From positions 2,819,087 to 2,883,086 of the forward strand of contig RQOL01000772.1 in the NCBI GenBank assembly GCA_013076295.1: a DNA stretch of 64,000 bases. Reading direction: 5' to 3'. This stretch comes from Sanderia malayensis. Taxonomy: Eukaryota > Cnidaria > Scyphozoa > Semaeostomeae > Pelagiidae. Below the pieces are notes generated by a model. The model did not search any database. It was not told the origin of the DNA and saw only the letters and a program-made list of their open reading frames with translations. Positions 24,246 to 36,900 of the stretch are shown in pieces (the stretch's first letter is position 1; every line of letters starts with the position of its first letter). Made by a program: the position numbers and the translations under genes.

Positions 24246-24627
24246 GAAAGACAATATGCTTTACCGGTTAAAGTGAATTTATGCTGCACCAAAAGGCACC
24301 AAATGCAGCATTAAGTTTGCCATCCCAAAGGAGATCCTACCAGACATGCTTCTCATTCTACGACAAAGAATTAATTCAAGTTTCAACTCCCGAACAGAAT
24401 AGCAAGCATGTCATAAACAAACTAAGCGTTTACTCAAGTTTTTGAACGTTGATGAAAATCATCTCGCATAGATAAGATAGGAAATATTGATGAATTTTAA
24501 ATTGTTTCAATGCTTTAGTTTCCTCAATGTATTGAGCCGTTCTTCAATTACAATTAATTACAATTCAGTTCAATTTTACTTTGCCATTGCCTGCCTGACC
24601 ACCACACAGATTCCCTTTGCATTCTGC

Positions 24628-24633
24628 AATAAA
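24628..24633 (+). promoter_or_regulatory. Possible NUP88 polyadenylation signal
   Basis: AATAAA 383 bases after the NUP88 stop codon and only 31 bases before the proposed GTF2H3 start codon. If used, the two genes overlap or abut at this point. It is identified by the hexamer alone. Confidence 0.4.
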
Positions 24634-24663
24634 TTATGGTAGAAGAAATGAGTCTATATCACA

Positions 24664-27600
24664 ATGGAAAATGGTTTGTAAAACTTTGAACTATTGAAAA
24701 TCTTGCTAACAAATTATTCCGTTAATTAAAAACAAATGCCATACAATATGCTCCAAAACAACCTGATAGGTATACTTGTCTAGGCCAACCTCTCCTTGCT
24801 TGCCCACGTGGTTTCATTAATAGCAACTTACCCCCACTTTTGCCTGCAAAATTATATCTGACCATTGTAATTTGTAAAATGCATCCACTTTTGCTACCGA
24901 TTTCCGTACATTTATTTCATGCCATTGCTTTATGCCAGCAACAATTTACCTTATTACGATGGAGCTATTTCACTTCGTGACATGATGATCTAGATCCTTT
25001 GCATTTATTCATCAGATGAAACTTCCAGTTTGTTAGTCACAATCCTAGACGTCAATTCTGCTTGGTGGAGGCAACATGATGCTAAATCTAAACCAGAGGT
25101 ATGTGCATCTTCATCTTTAGAGTTGTGTTATGCCATTAGAAATTGAACACAAGGAGAGGAAATTGGGGAATAATGGAAAGAGCTCCTTGCACAAAGGAGG
25201 TCTTTTCCTTTTATTGTTGTTATTATTTCTTTATTATTTGTCATAATTCTAAAAAGTTCCTGAAATCACCATTCTTTGCAGCATGCTGGCTCGCTAATGA
25301 TTGCTCTTTATAAGTAGCTGCCCCTCCGATAAATAAACTTTGTTCAGTTGAAAGAGCCTCAAATAAATGATTTTTTAATTTAACTAACTGAGTCTGAAAT
25401 GAAGATCTCATATGTACTTAAGAAGAGCAAGATGTTGTGTTAATCTTGGACATCACCTTTTGATTTCAGGAATCATTTTTTCATTGCTTGGAAAGTGTAA
25501 TCGTCTTCATCAACTCTCACCTCCTTCTTAAGCACACCAATAAACTTGGCTTCATCATTTGCCATAACAAGAAAAGGTAATCTCACGGGGAACTCAATTT
25601 GGCAACTATTTGTTGCAATTTATTTGCATCAGATAAATGCATTCACACCGAAGACATTTTAAAAAGATTTTTCATTTTTTGCATTTCCTCAGTACTTTTG
25701 TCTATCCAAATGAAGACAATAGCAACACAAACTCATCAATTGTACGGGATGGAAAATATGAAGAATTTATTCGTCTTGATGAATCAGTTATCAATGAAAT
25801 TAAAAGGATTCACGAAAACTCAACAGATGGTAAGTTTCCTGTCTCTTTCCATTTACTAATTAAAGCTACTAGCTACTTGTTGAGTTTGTGTGAGCCCATA
25901 TAAATATATTACTTTGTAAGGAATTGACATTGCACTGTCATGTCATTGTGTTGTCATTGCAATTGATAGCACCTTTCATGTTATGCTCTAATTTTGTAAG
26001 AATTCTCACAATTCAAGAAAAAATAGCCAGCACTTCTTGTTTTCTGGAAATGATGTTTCCCTTCCAGAATCAGATACGGAAGGAGATGCCACATCTTTAC
26101 TTCCAGGCGCAATGTCTCAAGCACTTTGTTGTATCCTTCATATATCAAATATCACTTTCTCACACTGTATCTTACCAATGATTCCTTTGTTAAAAGAGTT
26201 ATTGCTTGACAGAATGTACAGATATCAACAGATTTCTCAAAGACAATCCCGGTGGGCCTTTCATATTTCCATTTGCATCTCTCCTTTTCTAGACATTCCT
26301 TGAGTTTTCGCCCTAGAGTAGTACCGTTTTTACTCGAGTGAGTAAATACGTTCTTGCTATAGTGTAAAAGATTTATTGCAATATTGATTTTCAACAACTG
26401 ACTTTTCTTGTTTTAGCTGCGTTGAAAATCAATTCAAGAATTCTTGTGAGTATTCATTGGTGTGATGTGATGTTAATTTATCAACCTTCCATCTAATCAC
26501 CTAAAAACTTATTCATCTAATTATCCATTCATCCATCGATCTAACAATGCATCCAACCATCTATCCAACAATTCATCTATCTATCCATCGGTTGACATTA
26601 CTATCACGATCACTGTTTTCATTTGGCAAATTTTTTGTGTCGTTATTTCACAGGTGATAAAAGGGACAAGTGATGTAGCAGCACAATATATGCCAGTTAT
26701 GAGTTGCATATTTGCTGCACAGAAAAATGTGAGAAGCATTCAATTCTGAAATAATTTTAATCAACAATGTTCAAAGTCCTGTTGAATGAAGCACAGGACA
26801 ACCAACCAAAGAAGGCTTTAAAGTTCTTGATTCTCTTAATTAAAGTTTTGGGTCGAGGAAAAGGAGAAGGAATGTTTACGCTACGCTAGGGTACGCTAAG
26901 TTACTGTGTTTGATTTGCAGTCTAATTCACTTATAATATATTTGTTATTTTGGTCTTGTTGTAGGATATTGTGATTGATGGGTGCGTGTTGGGTGAAGAT
27001 TCAGGATATTTGCAGCAGGTTTCTTTGATACCAAATATTTAGTTTTAATAGAGTTTTTACGGTAACATGGGTATAGAATCTTCTTTACTTCTTAGGCGGC
27101 TGATATTACTGGTGGAAATTATCTGAAGGCAATGTCAGTATCAGGATTACTTCAGTATTTGCTTGTAAGTCTGTTCATGCCTTCTTTTCATTCGTATCTA
27201 TAGACGCAATAGGCTTCTACACGCCTGTTTACCTGGCTTTCCCGATCCGAAAGCAAAACTTGAGTATTCGTCTAAAACTACTAAACGTAGTTCTAAAATC
27301 ATATGCAATTTAGACGAATATTGCAAGTGACGAATAGAGAGATTTTTATAGATTGACATCTACAAGTTGACACCGTCTTTAAATTAAGCCCCAAGGTATA
27401 ATAGAGTATAGGTTTGTCTAGAACCAGCTTCTACCAATTCGCGAAAGCGCTAGAAGAAGCCAGTGTCGCTATCTATTGAAATATCTAGAGATATCTATTG
27501 AAGGACGTTTCTGTGTAAATGTGAACCTAATTTCTCTTTCACTTGTTATATTTTCTTTCTAGTGGGTATTTCTACCTGATCCCGTCACGAGGAAATCGTT

Positions 27601-28263
27601 AGTTCTGCCTGCTTCGTCGCAAATCGACTACCGAGGTGCTTGTTTTTGTCACCGTGTTCTGCTCGATGTTGGCTTCGTCTGCTCGGTTTGTCTCTCAAGT
27701 AAGTTGTCAACTATTTAGCTCATTGTTTTTAAATTGTTGCTATTCCTGAAAATCCGTAACAAGTGACCACACATAATATTCAGGGGCTTGACGCAAGTAG
27801 ACACATTTGAAAATGTTTGGAAGATGTTTAAATCGAAATAGAGACTGCTACAATGACCTCGTTCTGATGGTAATTCTCGGTTTCGCGAGGGTCACCGTGT
27901 GAACTTTAACAATAGCAATAGAAATAAGAATAGTAATTTCGTTTTTCTTTCACTTGATTTCAGTTTAGTATGACCCAATCAATGTGTATCTCCCGTATAT
28001 CTTTATAGTAAAGGATTGATTCGTTTCCACAGTTTATTGCAAGTTTATTCCAAGGTGCATGACCTGTCAGTGAGTATAGCTAGCATTTTCCGGCAATATC
28101 ATTGCAAAACATATGTTCTCTATAATATGCAGGAATCATTTAGTCCATTTAGTGCCAAATTTTTGGGGTTTAGTTGACCCACTTTTTTTGTCGCAGAACG
28201 CATTTCAAACTACCCGCACTACCAATGATGTCAAATAAAGCAAAGAAAAGGAAGAAAAATTAA
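24664..28263 (+). CDS. GTF2H3: TFIIH subunit p34 (GTF2H3/Tfb4)
   Basis: Twelve exons: 24664-24673, 25016-25098, 25470-25576, 25693-25829, 26068-26130, 26417-26445, 26654-26728, 26965-27018, 27096-27164, 27563-27698, 28033-28069 and 28197-28263, 288 residues; human has 308. p34 is a core TFIIH subunit with a VWA fold that pairs with p44 in transcription initiation and nucleotide excision repair. Matches include [48 protein letters not shown] and the C-terminal cysteine-rich finger (CFCHR, CSVCLS, IYC, CMTC) ending in a Lys-rich tail. The ten-base first coding exon (MEN plus one base) is inferred from frame, donor and the family's short acidic N-terminus. The join of exons 5 and 6 is about ten residues shorter than usual, so a micro-exon may be missed there. 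Confidence 0.9.
26505..26592 (+). repeat. Degenerate ATCCATCTA microsatellite
   Basis: Irregular repeats of CATCTA, CATCCA and CATCGA units in the GTF2H3 intron between 26445 and 26654. Simple-sequence DNA with no other apparent role. Confidence 0.7.
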
Positions 28264-28659
28264 CAATGTTAACAACAACAACAACACAACTTGAAATCAT
28301 AGCCATTAACTCTAGCATTACCATAACAACAAAGACATTCAAATGAAACTGTAAGTTTCTTTAATGCCGTTTATCAAATTACTTGGCGTTGTGTTTTACT
28401 AGTAGTTTGAAAGCTCTATTAAGCCCTCAGGGGTGGGCTTAATTAATTTTCAAATTTCCAGAGAGGAGCTTATTAGAGAGGGGGGTTTACACCAATTTAA
28501 TATCCCCCAGTTTTTTCATTTTACCAAGTCTTGTTTTGTTATATACAAGTGATATTCACAATGTTTCTAGAATTGTTCATGCTGCACACGTGTCTGATTC
28601 AGACTGTATATGCTCAGAACAAATGTGGTGTGAATAGGTTTATGTTGAAATATAGAAGT
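28264..28659. other. Convergent 3' region, GTF2H3 and INO80E
   Basis: 396 bases between the two stop codons of convergent genes. It must hold both 3' UTRs, possibly overlapping. No further gene seen. Confidence 0.6.
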
Positions 28660-30703
28660 CTATTCTGGTAGATCAATAACCAGGTCATCATCTCCATCAT
28701 AAATATTGCTATTAAAATCTGATGATGCTGGGGAGTCAGCAGTTGTGCTAAAAATAGATGGCAAGTAATTATAGCAAGGATCACATCACATCTCTTTGAA
28801 TGGTAAATTATTTTTGCGTCAAGTTGGAGTTTGGTTTCGTGGGAGGGAAATTTGATAGTGATGATAGTCATATTTAACAAAGCTTGATTTAGTTTGATAA
28901 TATATTAAAGAGTAGGAGAGGAGATAGAGAGCAAGGCAAAGTTAACAAGTTTGAAAGAGAACAATATCAGGTGGTTCAACACCGTTAAGATAGGTTTTGT
29001 TTTAGAATACAAGCATATGTTATTGCTCAGGAGCTGATCAGCATTAGATAGATTAAGATAATAAGAGACTGGATAGCTAACCTGTCTTGGTGCATTTCTG
29101 TCATGCTGTACATTTCCTCAGGCATTGCTGTTGGGGCTGATTGTTGCGTATGCTCGCTGGAAATTCCAGATATCATTGGATTTGGCTGCAACGAACAATA
29201 ATCAAATAATCATGTACAATTCAACAAATAACACAGAATCAGAAGCATACTTGAATATGAAGTCGTTGTTCATTATCTAATTTGTATATTATACCTGGTT
29301 GAAATATGTTACTTCAGGTCGAGGTTGTATGATGTTGTGCATAGCTTGCTGCTTGTTAGATTTGGCTGTAAAAAGTCACCATGTCATCAAATGAAAATCA
29401 ACATATATCCATGTCTTGCATCAGAGCAAATATGTAGCTTTTGCAACTATTATAAAGAAATTTAGAAAAATTTTTACTTGGCTTTGAATCCAAATTCCTG
29501 TGTGCTGTACACAGGCCTGTCTTCACTCTTTTTGCAACCATCTTTGGACAACGTTTACCCTAGAAACAATAACAAAAAATTTTCTTACAATATTGATATT
29601 AACAGGTAAGAGAAGATAATTTCAAATCCTTTTCCAGTTACTTACGTTTTCAACATGTCTACATCGTACTCGCTCCACGTCGGTGCTCTGTAAAATCAAG
29701 GCTTATTCACGTGTTTGCTAAAGGTGTCATAACAGCAGATGAAACATGCGATGGAAAAAAGGGCATATTAAAATGGACAAACTTACCCGCTTTGATTTTT
29801 GCTGACTTTTGCTCTCGTGTGGAGCAGAGCCTGCCCCGTGTCCTTGGCTGGCCCCTTTTCTACCTTGCCTGAAAAATACGGTTGTATGAATAAAAGATAT
29901 AGAACAACATCAGTGTCAAATTTCTGAATCATCATTTGGGATGTTGACTTGTTTTCTGTCTGCAAACTCAGGTGTTTTTCTTTGACAAAAGCAAACTGAA
30001 GAATGTTACACACTGACCCTATATTTGGATGTATTGTGGCACCTTGGCTGTTCCAGTAGTTCTAAAAAAGAAAAGAAATTCTTGCAAAAGACCTAATTAT
30101 ATAAAGACTTTGCAACATAAATATTTACATATAGATGTAATAATTATATATAAGTATATCATTAACATAGATGTATCATAATTTACACTGCAGTGAGAAG
30201 ATAATTTTACTTGAAAGACCTAATGATGTGGTTAAAGTAGTAGCCACCAGATTTGAAATAGTGTTGTATGAAACCAAACCTTGTACTGTTGGCTTTCTTC
30301 TGCCGAAGAAGCCGTTTCCTCTTCATCTGATGATGAAAACTCCGGTGGCTCATATTGCAGCAAGCGATCAAGAAGAAAACTGGAAACAAGCCAAAGCAAT
30401 TTATCATTATACTTTGTGACGTAAATAGCAAAATGATAAAATAAGGTTAGGTAAATGTAAATCTAACCCAAGGTAATTTCAGTCTCCTTCATTAAAAAAA
30501 TCGAAGGCTTTCTCTGAAAGATACCTTTTATCTCTGTTAACTCTGAGTAGTTTTCTTTGTAATCTTCTTAGTTCCTCTTGAAAGCATTCCTGTTCATACA
30601 ATAAGCATCTCATTTTTCTTTTCAAAGACCGATATTTCTGTTTTGTGTGGCTTCCTTCGGTGTCCTCCGGCCATTTACGATATGCAGAGCCATATTCTGA
30701 CAT
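28660..30703 (-). CDS. INO80E: INO80 complex subunit E
   Basis: Nine exons on the minus strand, 5' to 3': 30703-30525, 30379-30280, 30061-30018, 29868-29787, 29687-29646, 29559-29478, 29365-29295, 29185-29082 and 28747-28660, 263 residues; human has 244. The subunit belongs to the INO80 ATP-dependent chromatin remodeller. The N-terminal coiled coil (KYRSLKRKMRCLLYEQECFQ, then EELRRLQRKLL and RDK-SFLLDRLLQYE across the first junction) and the extreme C-terminus (DGDDDLVIDLPE) are the two conserved ends of the family. The middle is low-complexity and Lys/Gln/Ser-rich. A short N-terminal extension before the coiled coil is present compared with the human protein. It shares its 5' region with FTSJ3. 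Confidence 0.93.
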
Positions 30704-30957
30704 ATTTTATCAACGCAAGAGTGCAGAAGCAAGCATTAACACCTTTCACTTCAACAAACTGGCAGATTTTCAACAACAACAAAGCAGAAGAAATCCAACA
30801 AAAAACTTTATTGTAGCCTCGCTCTGGTATAGAGCTTTCTTATTGAATTGGCCTCGTTTAGTGATTTTCATGGAAAAATTATCACATGGTTGCTTCGATT
30901 CACGTGTTGACAATTTTCTTTCACAAATTTTTATTAAATACATAATTATATTTCAAC
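30704..30957. promoter_or_regulatory. Bidirectional promoter, INO80E/FTSJ3
   Basis: The start codons of INO80E (minus) and FTSJ3 (plus) are only 254 bases apart, so both core promoters and 5' UTRs must fit here, or be overlapping. No TATA box or motif was identified with confidence; the call rests on gene geometry. Confidence 0.65.
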
Positions 30958-33900
30958 ATGAAGAAGAAGCAAAAGATTGGAAAAGCTCGGCGAGATAAAT
31001 ACTACCATTTGGCCAAAGAAACAGGTTTGTGTTGAAGTAGGTCTTTTCTAAACAACAGAGCAAGAGCGTTTTCAATTTGAAGTCCAACCAAACCAATCCT
31101 AAATGAATCTTTCCATAGTTTTGAGTCAGTTTACAACATTACAAGCTCAAAATATGCTTTAAAATGGTCATACTTAGTAATGGTCTGCGTTTGGTTAGTT
31201 AAATATGTATCATGTCCCAGTTAATGTACAAATTGATGTATATTCATGTTTACATACTGGAATTGATATTTGGATGCTAATGATAATATTATATTGTATG
31301 AAGTATTTCATATACCAATTGATATACTTTGCTTCTTCACAGGATACAGAGCCCGTTCAGCTTTTAAATTGATCCAACTGAACAGAAAATTCAATTTTCT
31401 TCAGAAGTCAAGGGTTGTCATTGATCTTTGTGCTGCCCCAGGAGGATGGTAAGATGGAATTGATGCCACACATTACCACTTTGACACTGCTGCGATATAC
31501 TTTTCCTTTCAACATTGACCTAAGTCTTTTTCCCATCAAAATTTCACCTCCCCTGATCTCTAAGCCCTGTCCAACCTATTAAATATTGTTCCCAATTTTG
31601 ATTTTTTTCTATTCAGGCTTCAGGTTGCAGCAAAGTTCATGCCGATGTCAAGTTTGATAGTTGGTGGGTGAACCTTCCATTGAAAATTGCTCCCTATGTC
31701 TTCTCTCATCTATTTATTGGCAGTTTTTAAATAATTTTAATTGTCTAATTCTTATTTCCATAGGTGTTGATCTTGTTCCTATCAAAAGCATAAAAAATGT
31801 CACAACAATTGTTGATGACATCACAACTGAAAGCTGCAGACAGGTAAACTGCACTCAAGTGCAACAATCATCTTTCATTTTCAACCATTCAACTGGATCA
31901 ATATATTGGAATATTTATATTTATGCTACATCTTTTCTTGTTATTACATTCTTTGTAAAGAACTCTTAAAGTTATCGATTCATACTGTGAGAGTATTTCC
32001 CTTTATCCTAAGAACTTAAAAAAGGAGCTAAAAACCTGGAAGGCTGATTGTGTCTTTAACGATGGTGCCCCAAATGTAGGTTCTGCTTGGGTACAAGATG
32101 CTTTTTCACAAGGTAATATGGCTTTTACATATCGTTAACTAATCTTGGTTCAATTTTAATATTTGTTATGTACAGTAACAACTCTTTTCTGCTTATTTAG
32201 CCCAACTTACGCTATCTGCTTTGAAATTGGCCAGCGAGTTTCTTAAAAAGGGTGGCTACTTCATTACAAAGGTATACTTTGACTCACTTTTTAAAACTTT
32301 CCACATGACCATGTTTAAACTTTCTATCATACATGAAGTATGTACTGAAAAATTAAAATTTTAAAATAGACTGAAAAATGATTCACAATGAGTCGAATTA
32401 TACTAAATAGGTCCTACTGATCACGTTGAGACAATTCCCAGCTCTCTAGGAGCAATGGTTCAAAGACCCAGATTTCCCGCGGATAGCTATTTAGGTAAAC
32501 TTTCTATCATAAGGTACTGAAAAATTCAAATTTTGAAATAGACTGAAAAATGACTCACAAGGAGTCGAATTATACTAAATAGGTCCTACTGATCACGTTG
32601 AGACAATTCCCAGCTCTCTAGGAGTAATGGTTCGTGGACCCAGATTTCCCGCGGATAGCTATTTAAACTTTCTATCGTCCATGAAGTAGGTACTGAAAGA
32701 TTCAAATTTTGAAGTAGACTGAAAAATGACTCACAAGGAGTCGAATTATACTAAATAGGTCCTACTGATCACATTGAGACAATTCCCAGCTCTCTAGGAG
32801 TAATGGTTCGTGGACCCAGATTTCCCGCGGATAGCTATTTAAACTTTCTATCATCCATGAAGTAGGTACTGAAAGATTCAAGTTTTGAAGTAGACTGAAA
32901 AATGACTCACAAGGAGTCGAATTATACTAAATAGGTCCTACTGATGACGTTGAGACAATTCCCAGCCCTCTAGGAGCAATGGTTCAAATTTTGGCGCAAA
33001 CAGATCTCTCGCGGATAGCTATTTACCTAACTTTCTATCATACATGAAGTAGGTACTGAAAAATTCATTTTTTGAAATAGACCGAAAAATAACTCGCAAT
33101 GAGTTGAATTATACTAAATAGGTAAATTATACATAATCATCACAGCAGTTGTTATGATTATAAATATTTTTTAGGTTTTCAGATCCAAGGACTATGCAGC
33201 CTTGCTTGTCACATTTCAAGCATTGTTCACCAAAGTGCATGCAACAAAACCACAGGTAAAATCATGCATATGCTAACCATTTATTTATATGCTATTCATG
33301 CACATGCTTACTATATTTTATTTTATTTTTTTGTTGTTAGATAATTTGCGTCTGAGTTGTTATGTGCATGATCTTTAGGAGAAAAGATTTGATGATTGAA
33401 CAACGTCTAGTTACTATTTCTAATTGCCAATCGATTATTTTTCAGGCTTCAAGAAATGAATCGGCTGAAATTTTTGTTGTTTGCCAAGTGAGTGCAGTTT
33501 TGTTATTCATTCTTTTATACTTTCTAGCTTAACTTATTATCAAGTAGATGGCAAGGGTTCATATTTCTACATTGACCAATATTTGGAGATGTTTTGTTCA
33601 CGACATACAATATACTCTCTCATACAATACCATACTCTACCATGCAACACTATACGATACCATACGACACTATGTGATATCATACGACACTATGCGATAT
33701 CATACGACACTATGCGATGCCATAGGACACTATACGATACCATACGACACTATACGGTACTATACGACACTATACGATATCATACAACACTATACGTTGC
33801 CATAAGACACCAATAAGACACCATGCGATACCATACGACAATATACGATTCCATAAGACACTCTACGATACCATACAACAGTAGGTTCGGGCTTTTTATC

Positions 33901-36900
33901 ACACTCTTCATTTTATCATGCCTGGTATCCTGCTATAATCTTTACAAAGTTGGATAAAGATAAGTATATATTCTAAAGGACTATTCCATTGACAACCCAG
34001 TATCTCGGCGAAAGCAACTGTTTAATTTATATCTTAATATCCTTTTATATGTTATTGTATTCATCATTCTGATGTTGTTATAGGGCTACTTGGCTCCAGC
34101 AAAGGTCGACCCTAAGCTGCTTGATTTAAAATACGTTTTCAAAGAAGTGGAAGAGGAGAATAAAAGAAAAATTGACATTTTTAAGCCAGAGGTAAATTAC
34201 ATTGATTAACCAACATAAATGTCAAACCTTCTTTCAGGTTTTCTTGAGCCAGTATTAGGCAGGGCAATAGCTATGACAATCTGATTTTTCACTTAACCTA
34301 AATGACCTCACTGGTTTTATATACTTTCGAGCATGGAATGTCAGATTGTTACAGGCATTGCCCTGCCCATAACTGGTATTTGTTTGATGTTTGGGCTTTG
34401 GTACTAAATGCTAACTTGTAGCTTTGATTCAAATTATTTAGAAACACAAGCGACAAAGAGATGGATACGCAGAAGGAAACTATCTGCTTTTTACAACTAA
34501 TAAAGTGTCTGATTTTGTTGCCTGTGAAAACCCAATTGAAATGCTATCAGCCACAAATCAGGTGAGTTGATATTTTAATCACCAACCCTGAGCAATTTTT
34601 TTTTCTTTGGCACGGTTTGCTATTTTCAGATCTTGTATTGGTTTGCTATTTTCGTTACTATACATACTACTTGATTTGTTGATTCGATACTTTTTATAAC
34701 TTTCCGCTTATCAATTCTTTTCTATCAGTTTTTTCTGGCATTTTCTTGGTTAAAGTCTTCTTTCTTCATGTTTAGTTTAGTTTGGTCTTGCCCTGTCCTG
34801 TCCGATATTGTTTTGTTTTATTGTGTCGTGTTGTATGTCATTTATGATAACATATCAATTATCTATGTTCTTGTCTTGGTCTGTCTTGCCTGCATGTTCT
34901 GCAGTATCGCAACATATTGTTTTGTTGTATCGTATCTCTTTTTATTTCGACTCATGTCCTTTGGGTTAGTCATGGATTATTTTTCTAGCCATTATGTTTA
35001 TTTTTTAGCTGTTATTTGATGCTGCTGATGATGATAAGTATATTAACCACCCTCTTACAACTGAGGAAATCAAAACCTGTTTAAATGACATCAAAGTTCT
35101 TGGGAAGAAAGAGCTAAAGTATGTTCTAATACATGTTATTCATTACTAGTAAACTTGAACTCGAACGCATAACATGCGTAACATAACATGCTTTGATACT
35201 TTGTAACATTTTCAGGGGAATTTTAACCTGGAGACGGAAGCTTCGTAAAGAGGAGAAAGATGCGAAACAACAAGCCGAGGTGGACGAAAAAGAGGCTGAC
35301 GAAGAACCCGAAAAAGAGGCTGAAGAAACTGAGGTACGTTTATTTTTGTCATTTGTCTTTGATGTAGTATGGCTCTCTTCTGTTATTAGAAACATAGCTT
35401 GATTCGTTATGAAGTAAAGGACCCATAAACATGCGATATAAGTGTGGAGTAAAGGCCCCAATTCTCTCTATCACAAGTCACATAGGTGAATGTAAATATC
35501 TGTGAGTGGAAAGTTAAGTCAGGATGTTTGAAGGAGAAGAGTATTGATTATTGTTTTTATTTTGCAGGAATCTCTGGATAAAATGATTGAAGATTTGAAA
35601 GAAAATGAAGCTCGCGAGTTGAAAAAGTAAATTTATTTAGTTTTTCTAGTTTTTATCACTTTGATTTTCGTATTATAGCCTTAAATTTTATTTTTTGTAT
35701 TAAAGCTTTTTTACCTTTTTAACTGATTCGAAAATGTAAACCTGTATTTATTCCACTCGAAAGAAAGAAGAAGAAAGCTCGAGAAAACAAGATGAAGTTA
35801 AGCGAACGAATTGGAAAGAAAGCAGCGGGAACCATAGAGTCTTCGTTGGAAGCAGATTTATTTTCTATCAAAGACATTCACAGTAAAAAGGTAAAGAGCA
35901 TTGTGGGGCTATGTCCAACTTTTGCTCCGTTCTGGACCTGTTATTTATTAAGTCATTGTTATTATTCTCTTTGCTTAGCATCTTGGTAGAGTGGATGAGG
36001 AAGGAATGGACCAAGAGGCTGGTTACAAGGAGGATGACGACACTGATGAAGCATTAGAATTCGAGTCTGAAGACGAATCTGATGCTGATAGTGATGAGGA
36101 GAATAACGATCTCTATGATGATTCAATGTATGGTTCAAAAAGACCGAGCATGGACGAAGAATCAATTCTACTGAGCGAAGAGCAAACTAAAGCTATGCTA
36201 AAGCTCAGGAAGAATAAAAAGAGGTGAATTTTTACATTTTTTACCATTTCTATTGACAAGGTAAGGTTGTATAATAAAGCTCCCAGCGAAATTTTCATCT
36301 TCATTATTTAATTATTGTTGCTAAAATTAATGTTGTTTTATTTTTTATTTTATTTGTTTATCACTTCAATTTTTGAATCACACGGCTTCATTGTCGATGA
36401 TTAATGATTTGCAATAATCAAATCAACGATTTTAATTGAATTATTATTTATTTGTTAGCTCCAAGGATGAAGATAACCCTCTTTTAATGGATATCAATAA
36501 AGACGATGAAGTGCCAAAAAAAGCCAAGACTTCAGTTTGGTTCAAAAAGGTATCTTTTTTAATTATTCAGCTTTTTTACAACCCCTTCACTTGCTGCTAG
36601 CTTCATTTGTTAATATAGATGGTCAAACTTCCACTTTCTTCAATTTCTCGTATCACCTGATTGCAAAACTAAAATTCACCAACTTTTTATTTCATAGGAT
36701 GCTTTTAAAAACCTTGAAGATGATAATGACGAAGAAGAGGATTATGATATTGAACAATTAATGAAAGATTTAAAGAAAAAGGGAACGAAAATAGTTGGTA
36801 AGAATTTTCATTCGACCGATTTGGTATTATTCTAGCTATGGGCCTCGTTTGTTGCGGCTCTTTATTGAAACTATTTGGAGTTGTTATGAAGATGTACTCT

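Noticed and set aside
33481..33816. Long open frames of repeating Tyr/His/Asp codons
   Set aside because: They are the 20-bp minisatellite read as protein, within an FTSJ3 intron.
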